From positions 1 to 7,948 of the forward strand of contig CAYXGE010000082.1 in assembly GCA_964464435.1 (NCBI GenBank): a stretch of DNA of 7,948 bases, given 5' to 3'. Positions within the stretch are counted from its first letter, which is position 1. Each line of letters opens with the position of its first letter. This DNA is from CAYXGE01 sp964464435. GTDB lineage: Bacteria > Pseudomonadota > Gammaproteobacteria > Burkholderiales > Methylophilaceae. This document shows positions 1 to 6,516 of this stretch, in pieces. Made by a program: the position numbers and the translations under genes. A model generated the notes under the pieces. The model was given only the letters and a program-made list of their open reading frames with translations. It was not told the origin of the DNA and did not search any database.

Positions 1-9
1 ATTGTTTGA

Positions 10-88
<79 letters not shown>

Positions 89-97
89 GAAAGCAGA

Positions 98-103
98 ATT
101 ATA
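98..103 (-). promoter_or_regulatory. candidate -10 box for the tRNA-Ile2 gene
   Basis: A perfect TATAAT on the minus strand ends 9 bases before the 5' end of the mature tRNA and begins 5 bases after the rpoD stop codon. This spacing would start a transcript about 2-3 bases before the mature tRNA. No good -35 box is visible: the hexamer 17 bases upstream is GAAACA, inside the last rpoD codons. Functional use is inference. Confidence 0.4.
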
Positions 104-108
104 GCGTT

Positions 109-2019
109 TTAATCGTTACCTGTTTCTAAGAAACTGCGTAACTGCTCTGAACGCGTTGGGTGGCGCAACTTGCGTAGCGCTTTAGCTTCAATTTGACGAA
201 TACGTTCACGTGTTACATCAAATTGTTTACCCACTTCTTCAAGCGTGTGGTCTGTGTTCATTTCAATACCAAAACGCATGCGTAACACTTTGGCTTCACG
301 CGGGGTGAGTGACTCCAATACATCTTTGGTAGCATCACGCAAGCTTGCGTAAATAGCCGCATCCATAGGTGCCAGCGTAGTGTTATCTTCAATAAAGTCA
401 CCCAAATGAGAGTCATCATCGTCACCAATCGGTGTTTCCATAGAAATGGGTTCTTTGCTGATTTTAAGAATCTTACGAATCTTATCTTCTGGCATTTCCA
501 TTTTCTCAGCCAATGTTGCTGGGTCAGGTTCTAAACCAGTCTCTTGCAAGATTTGACGGCTGATGCGGTTCATCTTATTGATGGTTTCAATCATATGCAC
601 AGGGATACGGATGGTGCGCGCTTGGTCAGCAATTGAGCGCGTAATCGCTTGACGAATCCACCATGTAGCATAAGTTGAGAACTTGTAACCACGGCGATAT
701 TCAAATTTATCTACCGCTTTCATCAAACCGATATTGCCTTCTTGAATCAAATCTAAGAATTGCAAACCACGGTTGGTATATTTTTTAGCAATCGAAATCA
801 CTAAACGTAAGTTAGCTTCAATCATTTCACGTTTAGCACGGCGGGCACGGGCTTCGCCAGTGGTCATTTGTTTGTTGATTTCTTTAAGCTCTTTAATTGG
901 TATACCCACACGGTTTTGCAAATCAAGCAAACGTTGCTGTTGATCCATCACAGCGTGTCTTTGGCGTTCTAGTTTTTCAACATAAGGTTTGCCGCTACTA
1001 AGCTCTGATTCAATCCAAGATAAATCCACTTCATTACCTGGGAACACTTTAATGAAGTGAGGGCGTGGCATGCCTGCTTTTTCAACGCAGAAGTCCATAA
1101 TTTTGCGTTCATGTGAGCGTACATCTTCTACCATTACACGTACAGACTCACACAATGCCTCAACTTGCTTGGCAGAAAAACGAAACGCCATTAATTGCTC
1201 TAGAATTGAAGCATGTAGCGTTTGGTATTCTTTATTTTGAGAGCCTTTTTCAGCGAGTATAGCTGTCATTTTTTCATTGGCTGCACGCACAACAGCAAAA
1301 CGACTCAATACTTCTTCTTTTAACTTAGCTAAGGCCTCAGCTGAGATAGCCGCTGCTTTTGCGCCACCATCATCTTCGTCATCCTCATCATCTAGGTCTT
1401 CTTCTTCAGGCTCTTCGTCTGCTGCCATGGCTTCATCTAAGCCTATATCAGAGTCAATCAGACCATCAACCAAATCATCTACGCTAAGCTCGTCTTTTTC
1501 AACTTTTTCTACCAAGGCTAATAAATCTGCAATGGTTGTTGGGCAAGCGGCAATGGCTTGCACCATGTGTTTTAAGCCATCTTCAATACGCTTGGCAATT
1601 TCAATTTCGCCTTCACGTGTCAGCAAGTCTACCGTGCCCATTTCACGCATATACATACGCACTGGGTCGGTAGTGCGGCCAAACTCAGAGTCTACAGTTG
1701 ATAGGGCTTGTTCAGCTTCTTCAACTGCATCTTCATCAGCTACGGTTGGGGTAGCATCTGACATTAACAACACTTCAGCATCTGGTGCTTCTTCATACAC
1801 CTGAATACCCATGTCATTAATCATGGCGATAATGCCGTCAATTTGCTCAGAGTTTTGCACATCATCTGGCAAATGGTCATTAATTTCAGCGTAAGTTAAG
1901 TAACCGCGCTCTTTACCAAGCACAATGAGCGACTTGAGTCGCATGCGGCGCGCTTCTGCATCATTTGCTGTGATTTGCACTTCTTCTTGAAGTAACTCTT
2001 TGTCTTTATCTTTAGCCAT
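109..2019 (-). CDS. rpoD: RNA polymerase housekeeping sigma factor RpoD (sigma-70)
   Basis: This is the primary sigma factor; it binds core RNA polymerase and recognises -10/-35 promoters of growth genes. The 636-residue protein has the full group 1 layout. Region 1.1 covers about 8-90, and region 1.2 about 117-148 (TDPVRMYMREMGTVDLLTREG). A non-conserved insert follows, with a very acidic run at about 201-217. Region 2 lies at about 398-475 and includes the YATWWIRQAI element that melts and reads the -10 box. Region 3 lies at about 477-555. Region 4 lies at about 566-630 and ends in the -35-binding helix-turn-helix (VTRERIRQIEAKALRKLR). The frame stays open upstream to a GTG at 2055. I chose the ATG at 2019 because an AAGG ribosome site lies 5 bases before it and the protein then begins MAKDKDKELL. 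It follows dnaG after 54 bases. A perfect TATAAT in that gap suggests an additional promoter of its own. Confidence 0.97.
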   Translation of the reverse strand: MAKDKDKELLQEEVQITANDAEARRMRLKSLIVLGKERGYLTYAEINDHLPDDVQNSEQIDGIIAMINDMGIQVYEEAPDAEVLLMSDATPTVADEDAVEEAEQALSTVDSEFGRTTDPVRMYMREMGTVDLLTREGEIEIAKRIEDGLKHMVQAIAACPTTIADLLALVEKVEKDELSVDDLVDGLIDSDIGLDEAMAADEEPEEEDLDDEDDEDDGGAKAAAISAEALAKLKEEVLSRFAVVRAANEKMTAILAEKGSQNKEYQTLHASILEQLMAFRFSAKQVEALCESVRVMVEDVRSHERKIMDFCVEKAGMPRPHFIKVFPGNEVDLSWIESELSSGKPYVEKLERQRHAVMDQQQRLLDLQNRVGIPIKELKEINKQMTTGEARARRAKREMIEANLRLVISIAKKYTNRGLQFLDLIQEGNIGLMKAVDKFEYRRGYKFSTYATWWIRQAITRSIADQARTIRIPVHMIETINKMNRISRQILQETGLEPDPATLAEKMEMPEDKIRKILKISKEPISMETPIGDDDDSHLGDFIEDNTTLAPMDAAIYASLRDATKDVLESLTPREAKVLRMRFGIEMNTDHTLEEVGKQFDVTRERIRQIEAKALRKLRHPTRSEQLRSFLETGND

Positions 2020-2024
2020 GTTGA

Positions 2025-2028
2025 CCTT
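2025..2028 (-). promoter_or_regulatory. rpoD ribosome binding site
   Basis: AAGG on the minus strand lies 5 bases before the ATG at 2019. It supports that start over the in-frame GTG at 2055, which lies only about 10 bases downstream of a candidate -10 box. Confidence 0.65.
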
Positions 2029-2065
2029 AAATCCCCAAACGGTAATTCGCTGCACAGAACCCTGT

Positions 2066-2071
2066 ATTATA
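2066..2071 (-). promoter_or_regulatory. candidate -10 box of an rpoD-proximal promoter
   Basis: A perfect TATAAT on the minus strand begins 3 bases beyond the dnaG stop codon (2074-2076). Initiation would fall near 2059 and give a leader of about 40 bases before the rpoD ATG at 2019. The -35 region is poor at 16-18 base spacing (GAAAAG, AGAAAA or TAGAAA), and there is no TGn extension. It is therefore a candidate only. Internal rpoD promoters in this operon are known in E. coli. Confidence 0.4.
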
Positions 2072-2073
2072 CC

Positions 2074-3846
2074 TTAAACTGCATTATCTTTTCTAGTGTG
2101 CCCCCACGTGCTCGCTTGTAAAATTGCTTTTTGTTCATCACTTAAGGCTTGCAAGCCTCTTTCTTGTGCAATTTTTAAAATTTCAGCGGCATTTGAGGCT
2201 GTTTTTTCCCATGTAGATGCAAGCTGTTTTAGTGCGCCATTAAATTCCAACACAATATCTTCTTCTTTTATTGTTTCCATCATTTTTGCGGCTAGTTCTG
2301 CATACATACCAGCACTCATTACGCCTTGTAGTGACTGCAACAATATAGCTGGGGTTACATTTTCATATTGCATAGCGGTGTTACAAACAGTTTCTAACAT
2401 CGCCTCTTCTTCTCGCCCAGTTTGCAAATTAGCTAACGGCACTTGTTGTGCTAATGAGGGCTTTTGTAAAATTAATTGAATTAAACGTTTAAGCAAAGCA
2501 GGTGCAATTGGCTTTGCACGTTGCATAGCGCGCGCCGTTTGCTGCTGGTTACTGGCTGGTGTCGCCCTTAAACCCAAGCTTGATTTCAACTCGTCGAGTG
2601 ACACGCTGGCGAGTTCTGCTACTTTCTTTTGCAATAACAAACTAAGCCTAGGTGCGCCTTGCAATTGCTTTAAAATAGGTTCTGCATCATTCATCAATTG
2701 CACTTTATCTTCTGGCGCATTAAGCGGATTTTCTGCCGTAAGTTGCTGAATAATGTATTGTGAAAAAGGCATAGCAGCGGCCACTTCAGCTTCAAATCGC
2801 TCTTTACCAAAAGCGCGTACATAGCTGTCTGGGTCATGCTCAATCGGTAAAAATAAAAACTTTAAACGCACATGGTCTTTAAGCACGGGTAAGGCATTCA
2901 TCGCCGCGCGCCAAGCCGCCTTCTGGCCTGCACCATCACCATCAAAACTAAATACAATTTCTTCTGTTTGGCGCATCAATTTTGTAATGTGGTGAGGTGT
3001 GGTAGCCGTACCTAAAGCGGCGACTGCATACTCAATACCATACTGCGCCAATGCCACCACATCCATATAGCCTTCAACCACTAGCACCCTGCCTGCCTCT
3101 CGAATGGCTCTACGCGCTAAAAATAAGCCATAAAGTTCATGACCCTTTTGAAAAAGAGGAGTTTCAGGTGAGTTGTAATATTTTGGGGTATCTTCTGGCT
3201 TAATGACGCGACCACCAAAGCCAATGACTTGCCCTTTGCTATCATGAATAGGAAACATGACGCGGTCACGAAAGCGGTCATACTTTCTGCCTTGCTCGTT
3301 TTTAACAACCAAGCCAACTGTTTCTAATACTTCTGCATCATAGTTTGAAAATACCGTCTGCAAATTTTGCCAACCATCAGGTGCATAACCCATTTGAAAG
3401 CGTGCCGCCACTTGCCCACTGAGGCCACGACCTTTTAAATATTCAATCGCACGAGGCGATTGTTTTAGCGCCATGCGGTAATAGTTTAAGGCTTGTTGCA
3501 ACACCTCTTGCATACCAGGCATGACCCTGACGCTTGGCTTGGCTTCATCTGGCGCAGACTTAGGCACAATCATACCCGCCATACTTGCCAACTCATTCAC
3601 GGCTTCTATAAACCCTAAACCGTTGTGCTCCATAACAAAACTAATGGCCGTACCATGCGCCCCACAACCAAAACAATGGTAAAACTGCTTGCTGGGACTT
3701 ACGGTAAAAGAAGGGGATTTTTCATTATGAAATGGGCAGCATGCCATGTAATTGGCGCCCGCTTTTTTAAGCGGCACACTTTTATCAATCACATCGACAA
3801 TGTCAACGCGATTAAGTAACTCATGGATAAACTCTTCAGGAATCAT
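2074..3846 (-). CDS. dnaG: DNA primase DnaG
   Basis: The primase makes RNA primers for DNA replication and is recruited by the replicative helicase DnaB. The 590-residue protein is of normal family length. An N-terminal CHC2 zinc-binding domain has C37, H40, C58 and C61 (CPFH and CFGC). The RNA polymerase core carries the TOPRIM fold at about 252-335, with catalytic E258 in VVEGYMD and D302/D304 in FDGDGAG, plus the basic motif FGGRVI at about 210. A Gln-rich linker near 432-446 leads into the helical DnaB-binding C-terminus (about 447-590). The start is ATG at 3846. Only a weak GAG lies directly before it, and an AGGA sits about 14 bases upstream, so translation may be modest. A strong hairpin terminator ends 24 bases before the start codon. 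Expression probably depends on read-through from rpsU-yqeY, as described for E. coli rpsU-dnaG-rpoD. Confidence 0.97.
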   Translation of the reverse strand: MIPEEFIHELLNRVDIVDVIDKSVPLKKAGANYMACCPFHNEKSPSFTVSPSKQFYHCFGCGAHGTAISFVMEHNGLGFIEAVNELASMAGMIVPKSAPDEAKPSVRVMPGMQEVLQQALNYYRMALKQSPRAIEYLKGRGLSGQVAARFQMGYAPDGWQNLQTVFSNYDAEVLETVGLVVKNEQGRKYDRFRDRVMFPIHDSKGQVIGFGGRVIKPEDTPKYYNSPETPLFQKGHELYGLFLARRAIREAGRVLVVEGYMDVVALAQYGIEYAVAALGTATTPHHITKLMRQTEEIVFSFDGDGAGQKAAWRAAMNALPVLKDHVRLKFLFLPIEHDPDSYVRAFGKERFEAEVAAAMPFSQYIIQQLTAENPLNAPEDKVQLMNDAEPILKQLQGAPRLSLLLQKKVAELASVSLDELKSSLGLRATPASNQQQTARAMQRAKPIAPALLKRLIQLILQKPSLAQQVPLANLQTGREEEAMLETVCNTAMQYENVTPAILLQSLQGVMSAGMYAELAAKMMETIKEEDIVLEFNGALKQLASTWEKTASNAAEILKIAQERGLQALSDEQKAILQASTWGHTRKDNAV

Positions 3847-3870
3847 AATCTCAGATAATATCCTAAAATG

Positions 3871-3896
3871 AAAAAAGGAGCGTATCGCTCCTTTTT
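3871..3896 (-). terminator. Rho-independent terminator between yqeY and dnaG
   Basis: AAAAAGGAGCG (3872-3882) pairs perfectly with CGCTCCTTTTT (3886-3896) around a 3-base loop, an 11-bp stem with a 6-bp GC-rich core. Read on the minus strand, the stem runs directly into a T tract, as a Rho-independent terminator requires. No plus-strand gene ends here, although the A/T symmetry would also work in that direction. It terminates most or part of the rpsU-yqeY transcript and leaves dnaG to read-through. Confidence 0.85.
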
Positions 3897-3939
3897 ACTA
3901 CCCTATTAATGCACTGGCTATTTTACTAACTAGCTAGGC

Positions 3940-4386
3940 TCAAGCCCCAAGTTTGGATTTAATTAATCCTGAAATTTTACCCATGTCAGCTCTGCCAATC
4001 ACAAGCGGCTTAATGGCGGCCATCACTTTACTCATGTCTTTAATGCCTGAAGCACCAGTATCTGCAACAACTTGATTTAAAATTTCAGCAAGCTCAGATT
4101 CTGACAACGCTTTTGGCAAGTATTCTTGCAACACCGATACTTCTTGTTTTTCAACGTCTGCTAAATCTTGACGATTAGCAGCCTCATATTGAGAAATAGA
4201 GTCACGGCGTTGTTTAAGCATTTTCTCAATAGCCTCGATGACTTGGTTGTCATCTAGCTCAATGCGCTCATCAACTTCACGCTGCTTAATTGCTGCCTGA
4301 AGCAAACGAATTGCACCCAAACGCGCAGTGTCTTTGGCGCGCATTGCGTTTTTCATATCTTCTGAGATACGGGCTTTGAGACTCAT
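3940..4386 (-). CDS. yqeY: YqeY-family protein (GatB/YqeY domain)
   Basis: This small helical protein of 148 residues is alignable from memory to the YqeY family along its whole length. Typical features are the opening MSLKARISEDMKNAMRAKD, IRLLQAAIKQREVD (about 26-39), IEKMLKQRRDSI (about 53-64), LQEYLPKAL (about 86-94) and the end MGKISGLIKSKL. The family shares its domain with the tail of GatB, the amidotransferase subunit that acts on Glu-tRNA-Gln/Asp-tRNA-Asn. The free-standing protein is proposed to bind tRNA, but its exact role is not settled. A good AAAGGTG ribosome site lies about 6 bases before the ATG. It sits 55 bases behind rpsU and before a terminator, so rpsU-yqeY probably forms the abundant short transcript. 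A position between rpsU and dnaG is common in betaproteobacteria. Confidence 0.9.
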   Translation of the reverse strand: MSLKARISEDMKNAMRAKDTARLGAIRLLQAAIKQREVDERIELDDNQVIEAIEKMLKQRRDSISQYEAANRQDLADVEKQEVSVLQEYLPKALSESELAEILNQVVADTGASGIKDMSKVMAAIKPLVIGRADMGKISGLIKSKLGA

Positions 4387-4411
4387 TTAAACACCTTTAT
4401 TCAACCACACC

Positions 4412-4429
4412 GCAATGCAAATGCATTGC
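4412..4429 (-). repeat. perfect inverted repeat between rpsU and yqeY
   Basis: GCAATGC (4412-4418) and GCATTGC (4423-4429) are perfect arms around the loop AAAT. In the rpsU-yqeY mRNA this forms a 7-bp hairpin 12 bases after the rpsU stop. No T tract follows on the minus strand, so it is not a classic terminator. It may stabilise the rpsU message or be a processing site. Confidence 0.5.
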
Positions 4430-4441
4430 AGGCACAACAAA

Positions 4442-4654
4442 TTAATATAATTTTGTTGGCAAAGTTTGGTTACGAATACGGCGATAGTGACGTTTAACTG
4501 CAGCAGCAGCTTTACGTTTACGTTCCCAAGTTGGTTTTTCATAGAACTCGCGTGCGCGCAAGTCTGTTAACAAACCAGTTTTTTCAATCATGCGTTTAAA
4601 ACGGCGTAATGCAACGTCAAACGGCTCATTTTCTTTTACACGTACTGTAGACAT
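4442..4654 (-). CDS. rpsU: Small ribosomal subunit protein bS21
   Basis: This is a component of the 30S subunit near the anti-Shine-Dalgarno end of 16S rRNA, where it affects translation initiation. The 70-residue, strongly basic protein matches the family closely: VKENEPFDVALRRFKR (about 6-21), the central REFYEKPT (35-42), then ERKRKAAAAVKRHYRR and a C-terminal LY. Length equals that of E. coli S21 within a residue. The start is ATG at 4654, with a GAGAG ribosome site about 7 bases upstream. It is the first gene of the rpsU-yqeY-dnaG-rpoD line and is preceded by a recognisable promoter and a structured leader of about 74 bases. Confidence 0.97.
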   Translation of the reverse strand: MSTVRVKENEPFDVALRRFKRMIEKTGLLTDLRAREFYEKPTWERKRKAAAAVKRHYRRIRNQTLPTKLY

Positions 4655-4678
4655 TCAGTTTCTCTCAATTAAAATAGC

Positions 4679-4703
4679 TGGGTATTACGTTAAAAACTAC
4701 CCA
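4679..4703 (-). promoter_or_regulatory. rpsU leader hairpin 2
   Basis: On the minus strand TGGGTA (4703-4698) pairs with TACCCA (4684-4679). Inside it GTT and AAC can pair further. It lies within the predicted rpsU 5' leader, ending about 25 bases before the start codon, and could modulate translation or mRNA stability. The function is inferred. Confidence 0.4.
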
Positions 4704-4709
4704 AACAGG

Positions 4710-4726
4710 TTCCAAAACAATTGGAA
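4710..4726 (-). promoter_or_regulatory. rpsU leader hairpin 1
   Basis: Perfect 6-bp arms TTCCAA and TTGGAA enclose a 5-base loop immediately after the predicted transcription start of rpsU. It could protect the 5' end or take part in regulation together with the second hairpin. The function is inferred. Confidence 0.4.
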
Positions 4727-4734
4727 AGCCGAGT

Positions 4735-4763
4735 ATTTTAACCACAGAACTTAATTTAATCAA
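4735..4763 (-). promoter_or_regulatory. sigma-70 promoter for rpsU
   Basis: On the minus strand TTGATT (4758-4763) and TAAAAT (4735-4740) are separated by exactly 17 bases, matching 4/6 and 5/6 of the sigma-70 consensus boxes. Predicted start is near 4728, about 74 bases before the rpsU ATG. It lies in the divergent rpsU/tsaD intergenic region. Confidence 0.6.
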
Positions 4764-4810
4764 TCATTATCAGTTAAAATTCGAATCAATATTAAGAGGT
4801 TGAACATATC

Positions 4811-5839
4811 ATGATTGTTTTAGGCATTGAATCATCTTGCGATGAAACTGGCATCGCCGCTTATGACACACAACGCGGTTTACTAGCGCACGCCTTGCAT
4901 TCACAGGTTGCGTTACATGCAGAGTATGGTGGCGTGGTGCCAGAGCTTGCCTCGCGCGACCACATTAGACGGGTATTGCCACTCACAGAAAAGGTGTTAC
5001 GCGATGCCAATATCAACTTACAAGATATTGATGGTATTGCTTACACGCAAGGGCCAGGCTTATCAGGCGCATTGTTAGTAGGTACTAGTATTGCAGAGTC
5101 ACTGGCGTTTGCCTTAAATGTGCCTACCGTGGCGGTGCATCACCTAGAAGGGCATTTGCTTGCGCCATTGCTTGAAGAAAACCCGCCTGCTTTTCCGTTT
5201 GTGGCTTTACTGGTTTCAGGCGGGCACTCGCAACTCATGCGCGTAACCGCAATTGGTGAGTATGAATTACTTGGTGACACGCTTGACGATGCCGCAGGCG
5301 AAGCTTTTGATAAAACTGCTAAGCTACTCGATTTAGGCTATCCGGGCGGACCAGCCGTTGCGAAGTTGGCACTTGAAGGACGAGCTGGCGTATTTAAATT
5401 ACCACGCCCCATGATCAAAAGTGGCGATTTAAATTTTAGTTTTAGTGGTCTAAAGACGGCTGTACTCAGTTTAGTGAATGAACAAAAGCAACAATTAACT
5501 CAGCAAATTAAAGCCGATATTGCTTATGAGTTTCAAGAAGCGGCCACTGATATTTTGACTGCAAAATGTCTCAGTGCACTCAAACAAACTGGCCTAAAAA
5601 GTCTAATCGTTTCAGGGGGCGTAGGTGCAAACAAACGCTTGCGAGAAAAACTCAATATTGAAACTGCACAACGTAAATACACAGTTAGTTACCCTAGGCT
5701 AGAGTTTTGCACAGATAACGGCGCAATGATTGCCTTTGCGGGTGCCATGCGTATGCAACATGCCGCCATTGGTGACCATAGCTTTAGCGTAAGGCCGCGC
5801 TGGGATTTAAGCGAGCTACAACGCCCTGCGCAATCTTAG
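4811..5839 (+). CDS. tsaD: tRNA N6-threonylcarbamoyladenosine transferase TsaD
   Basis: TsaD is the catalytic subunit of the cytoplasmic TsaBDE complex. It transfers threonylcarbamoyl from TC-AMP to A37 of tRNAs reading ANN codons. The 342-residue protein has normal length and the ASKHA ATPase-like fold. Visible motifs are the N-terminal GIESSCDETG (5-14), metal ligands H111 and H115 in HHLEGH plus D302 in CTDNGAM, the phosphate-binding VSGGHSQL (135-142), FSFSGLKTAV (209-218) and SGGVGANKRLR (268-278). The start is ATG at 4811 with AAGAGGT about 10 bases upstream. It is divergent from rpsU, the same arrangement as in E. coli, and ends only 3 bases from the plsY stop on the other strand. A clear promoter was not found. 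The tRNA-Ile2 in this window is an ANN-reading tRNA and so a likely substrate. Confidence 0.97.
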   Translation: MIVLGIESSCDETGIAAYDTQRGLLAHALHSQVALHAEYGGVVPELASRDHIRRVLPLTEKVLRDANINLQDIDGIAYTQGPGLSGALLVGTSIAESLAFALNVPTVAVHHLEGHLLAPLLEENPPAFPFVALLVSGGHSQLMRVTAIGEYELLGDTLDDAAGEAFDKTAKLLDLGYPGGPAVAKLALEGRAGVFKLPRPMIKSGDLNFSFSGLKTAVLSLVNEQKQQLTQQIKADIAYEFQEAATDILTAKCLSALKQTGLKSLIVSGGVGANKRLREKLNIETAQRKYTVSYPRLEFCTDNGAMIAFAGAMRMQHAAIGDHSFSVRPRWDLSELQRPAQS

Positions 5840-5842
5840 CTA

Positions 5843-6460
5843 CTACTTTTTACCAAAGCCAGACTCTGTGCCTGCCAACAATTTCTTAATATTGCTTTCG
5901 TGCCGCCACACCAACAGCACAGAAATTATCACCACCGTTAAAATGTAATCTTGATAAGGCAATAGTAACCAAGCAAAGAAAGGCGCAAGCGCCGCCGCCA
6001 CAATGGCAGATAGTGAAGAATATTTGGTAGTAACAAATACCACCACCCAAGTGACCAAAGCCGCCAAACCAAGCCAGCCAGAAATTGCCAACATCACGCC
6101 CAATGCTGTTGCCACCCCTTTACCACCTTTAAAGCGATGAAATATAGGAAACAAATGCCCCAGAAACACCGCAATCGCCACACTGCTTACCACCCACATA
6201 AGCATATTAGATTGCAATGCTAACCACACTGGCAACCAGCCCTTAAACGCATCACCAAACAAAGTAAGTGCCGCCGCAGACTTTTTACCACTACGCAACA
6301 CATTAGTAGCGCCCGGGTTGCCAGAGCCTACCGTGCGTGGGTCTGGCAGCTTAAACAATTTAGAAATTAAAATGCCAAAAGAAATAGAGCCAATCAAATA
6401 GGCCGCCACTATCCACATCACGGGCACTAAGGTTACTGATACAAAACCTAACTCATCCAT
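5843..6460 (-). CDS. plsY: Acyl-phosphate:glycerol-3-phosphate acyltransferase PlsY
   Basis: This inner-membrane enzyme acylates glycerol-3-phosphate with acyl-phosphate made by PlsX, the first step of phospholipid synthesis. The 205-residue protein is very hydrophobic, with about five or more membrane segments (near 12-33, 86-105, 118-142, 148-168 and 171-185). The three family motifs are intact: GSGNPGATNVLR (45-56), GHLFPIFHRFKGGKGVAT (101-118) and RHESNIKKLLAGTE (186-199). The start is ATG at 6460. The ribosome site is weak, and an in-frame ATG at 6418 is an alternative that would leave only a few residues before the first membrane segment. It converges with tsaD without any terminator between them and is divergent from folB with 56 bases between starts. 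Confidence 0.96.
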   Translation of the reverse strand: MDELGFVSVTLVPVMWIVAAYLIGSISFGILISKLFKLPDPRTVGSGNPGATNVLRSGKKSAAALTLFGDAFKGWLPVWLALQSNMLMWVVSSVAIAVFLGHLFPIFHRFKGGKGVATALGVMLAISGWLGLAALVTWVVVFVTTKYSSLSAIVAAALAPFFAWLLLPYQDYILTVVIISVLLVWRHESNIKKLLAGTESGFGKK

Positions 6461-6516
6461 AGTAAGATACTCTACATTGACCTAAAACATTATTCTAAAC
6501 CATATAGGCGCTGGGC

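Noticed and set aside
1277..1804. Plus-strand open frame with a poly-serine stretch, 175 codons
   Set aside because: It is the antisense of the RpoD acidic and region 1 coding sequence; the serine run is the complement of the Asp/Glu codons. RpoD is unmistakable on the other strand.
2020..2055. Longer RpoD starting at the GTG at 2055
   Set aside because: The 12 extra residues do not look like RpoD, there is no ribosome site, and the ATG at 2019 has AAGG at ideal spacing.
2096..2479. Plus-strand open frame, 127 codons, inside dnaG
   Set aside because: Antisense shadow of the DnaG C-terminal domain; no ribosome site or recognisable protein features.
3117..3317. Second minus-strand open frame, 66 codons, overlapping dnaG in another frame
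   Set aside because: Lies wholly within the DnaG catalytic core and has no independent support.
3625..3819. Plus-strand open frame, 64 codons, opposite the dnaG zinc-finger region
   Set aside because: Antisense shadow of conserved primase codons.
4767..4795. Possible tsaD promoter (TTATCA, 17 bases, TATTAA)
   Set aside because: Both boxes are only 4/6, and the predicted start near 4802 would remove the AAGAGGT ribosome site from the transcript.
6477..6508. Possible folB promoter with -35 TTGACC
   Set aside because: The -35 is good (5/6), but the only -10 candidates (CATATA at 18 bases, TATAGG at 20 bases) are weak and would leave almost no leader before the ATG, so I do not list it.
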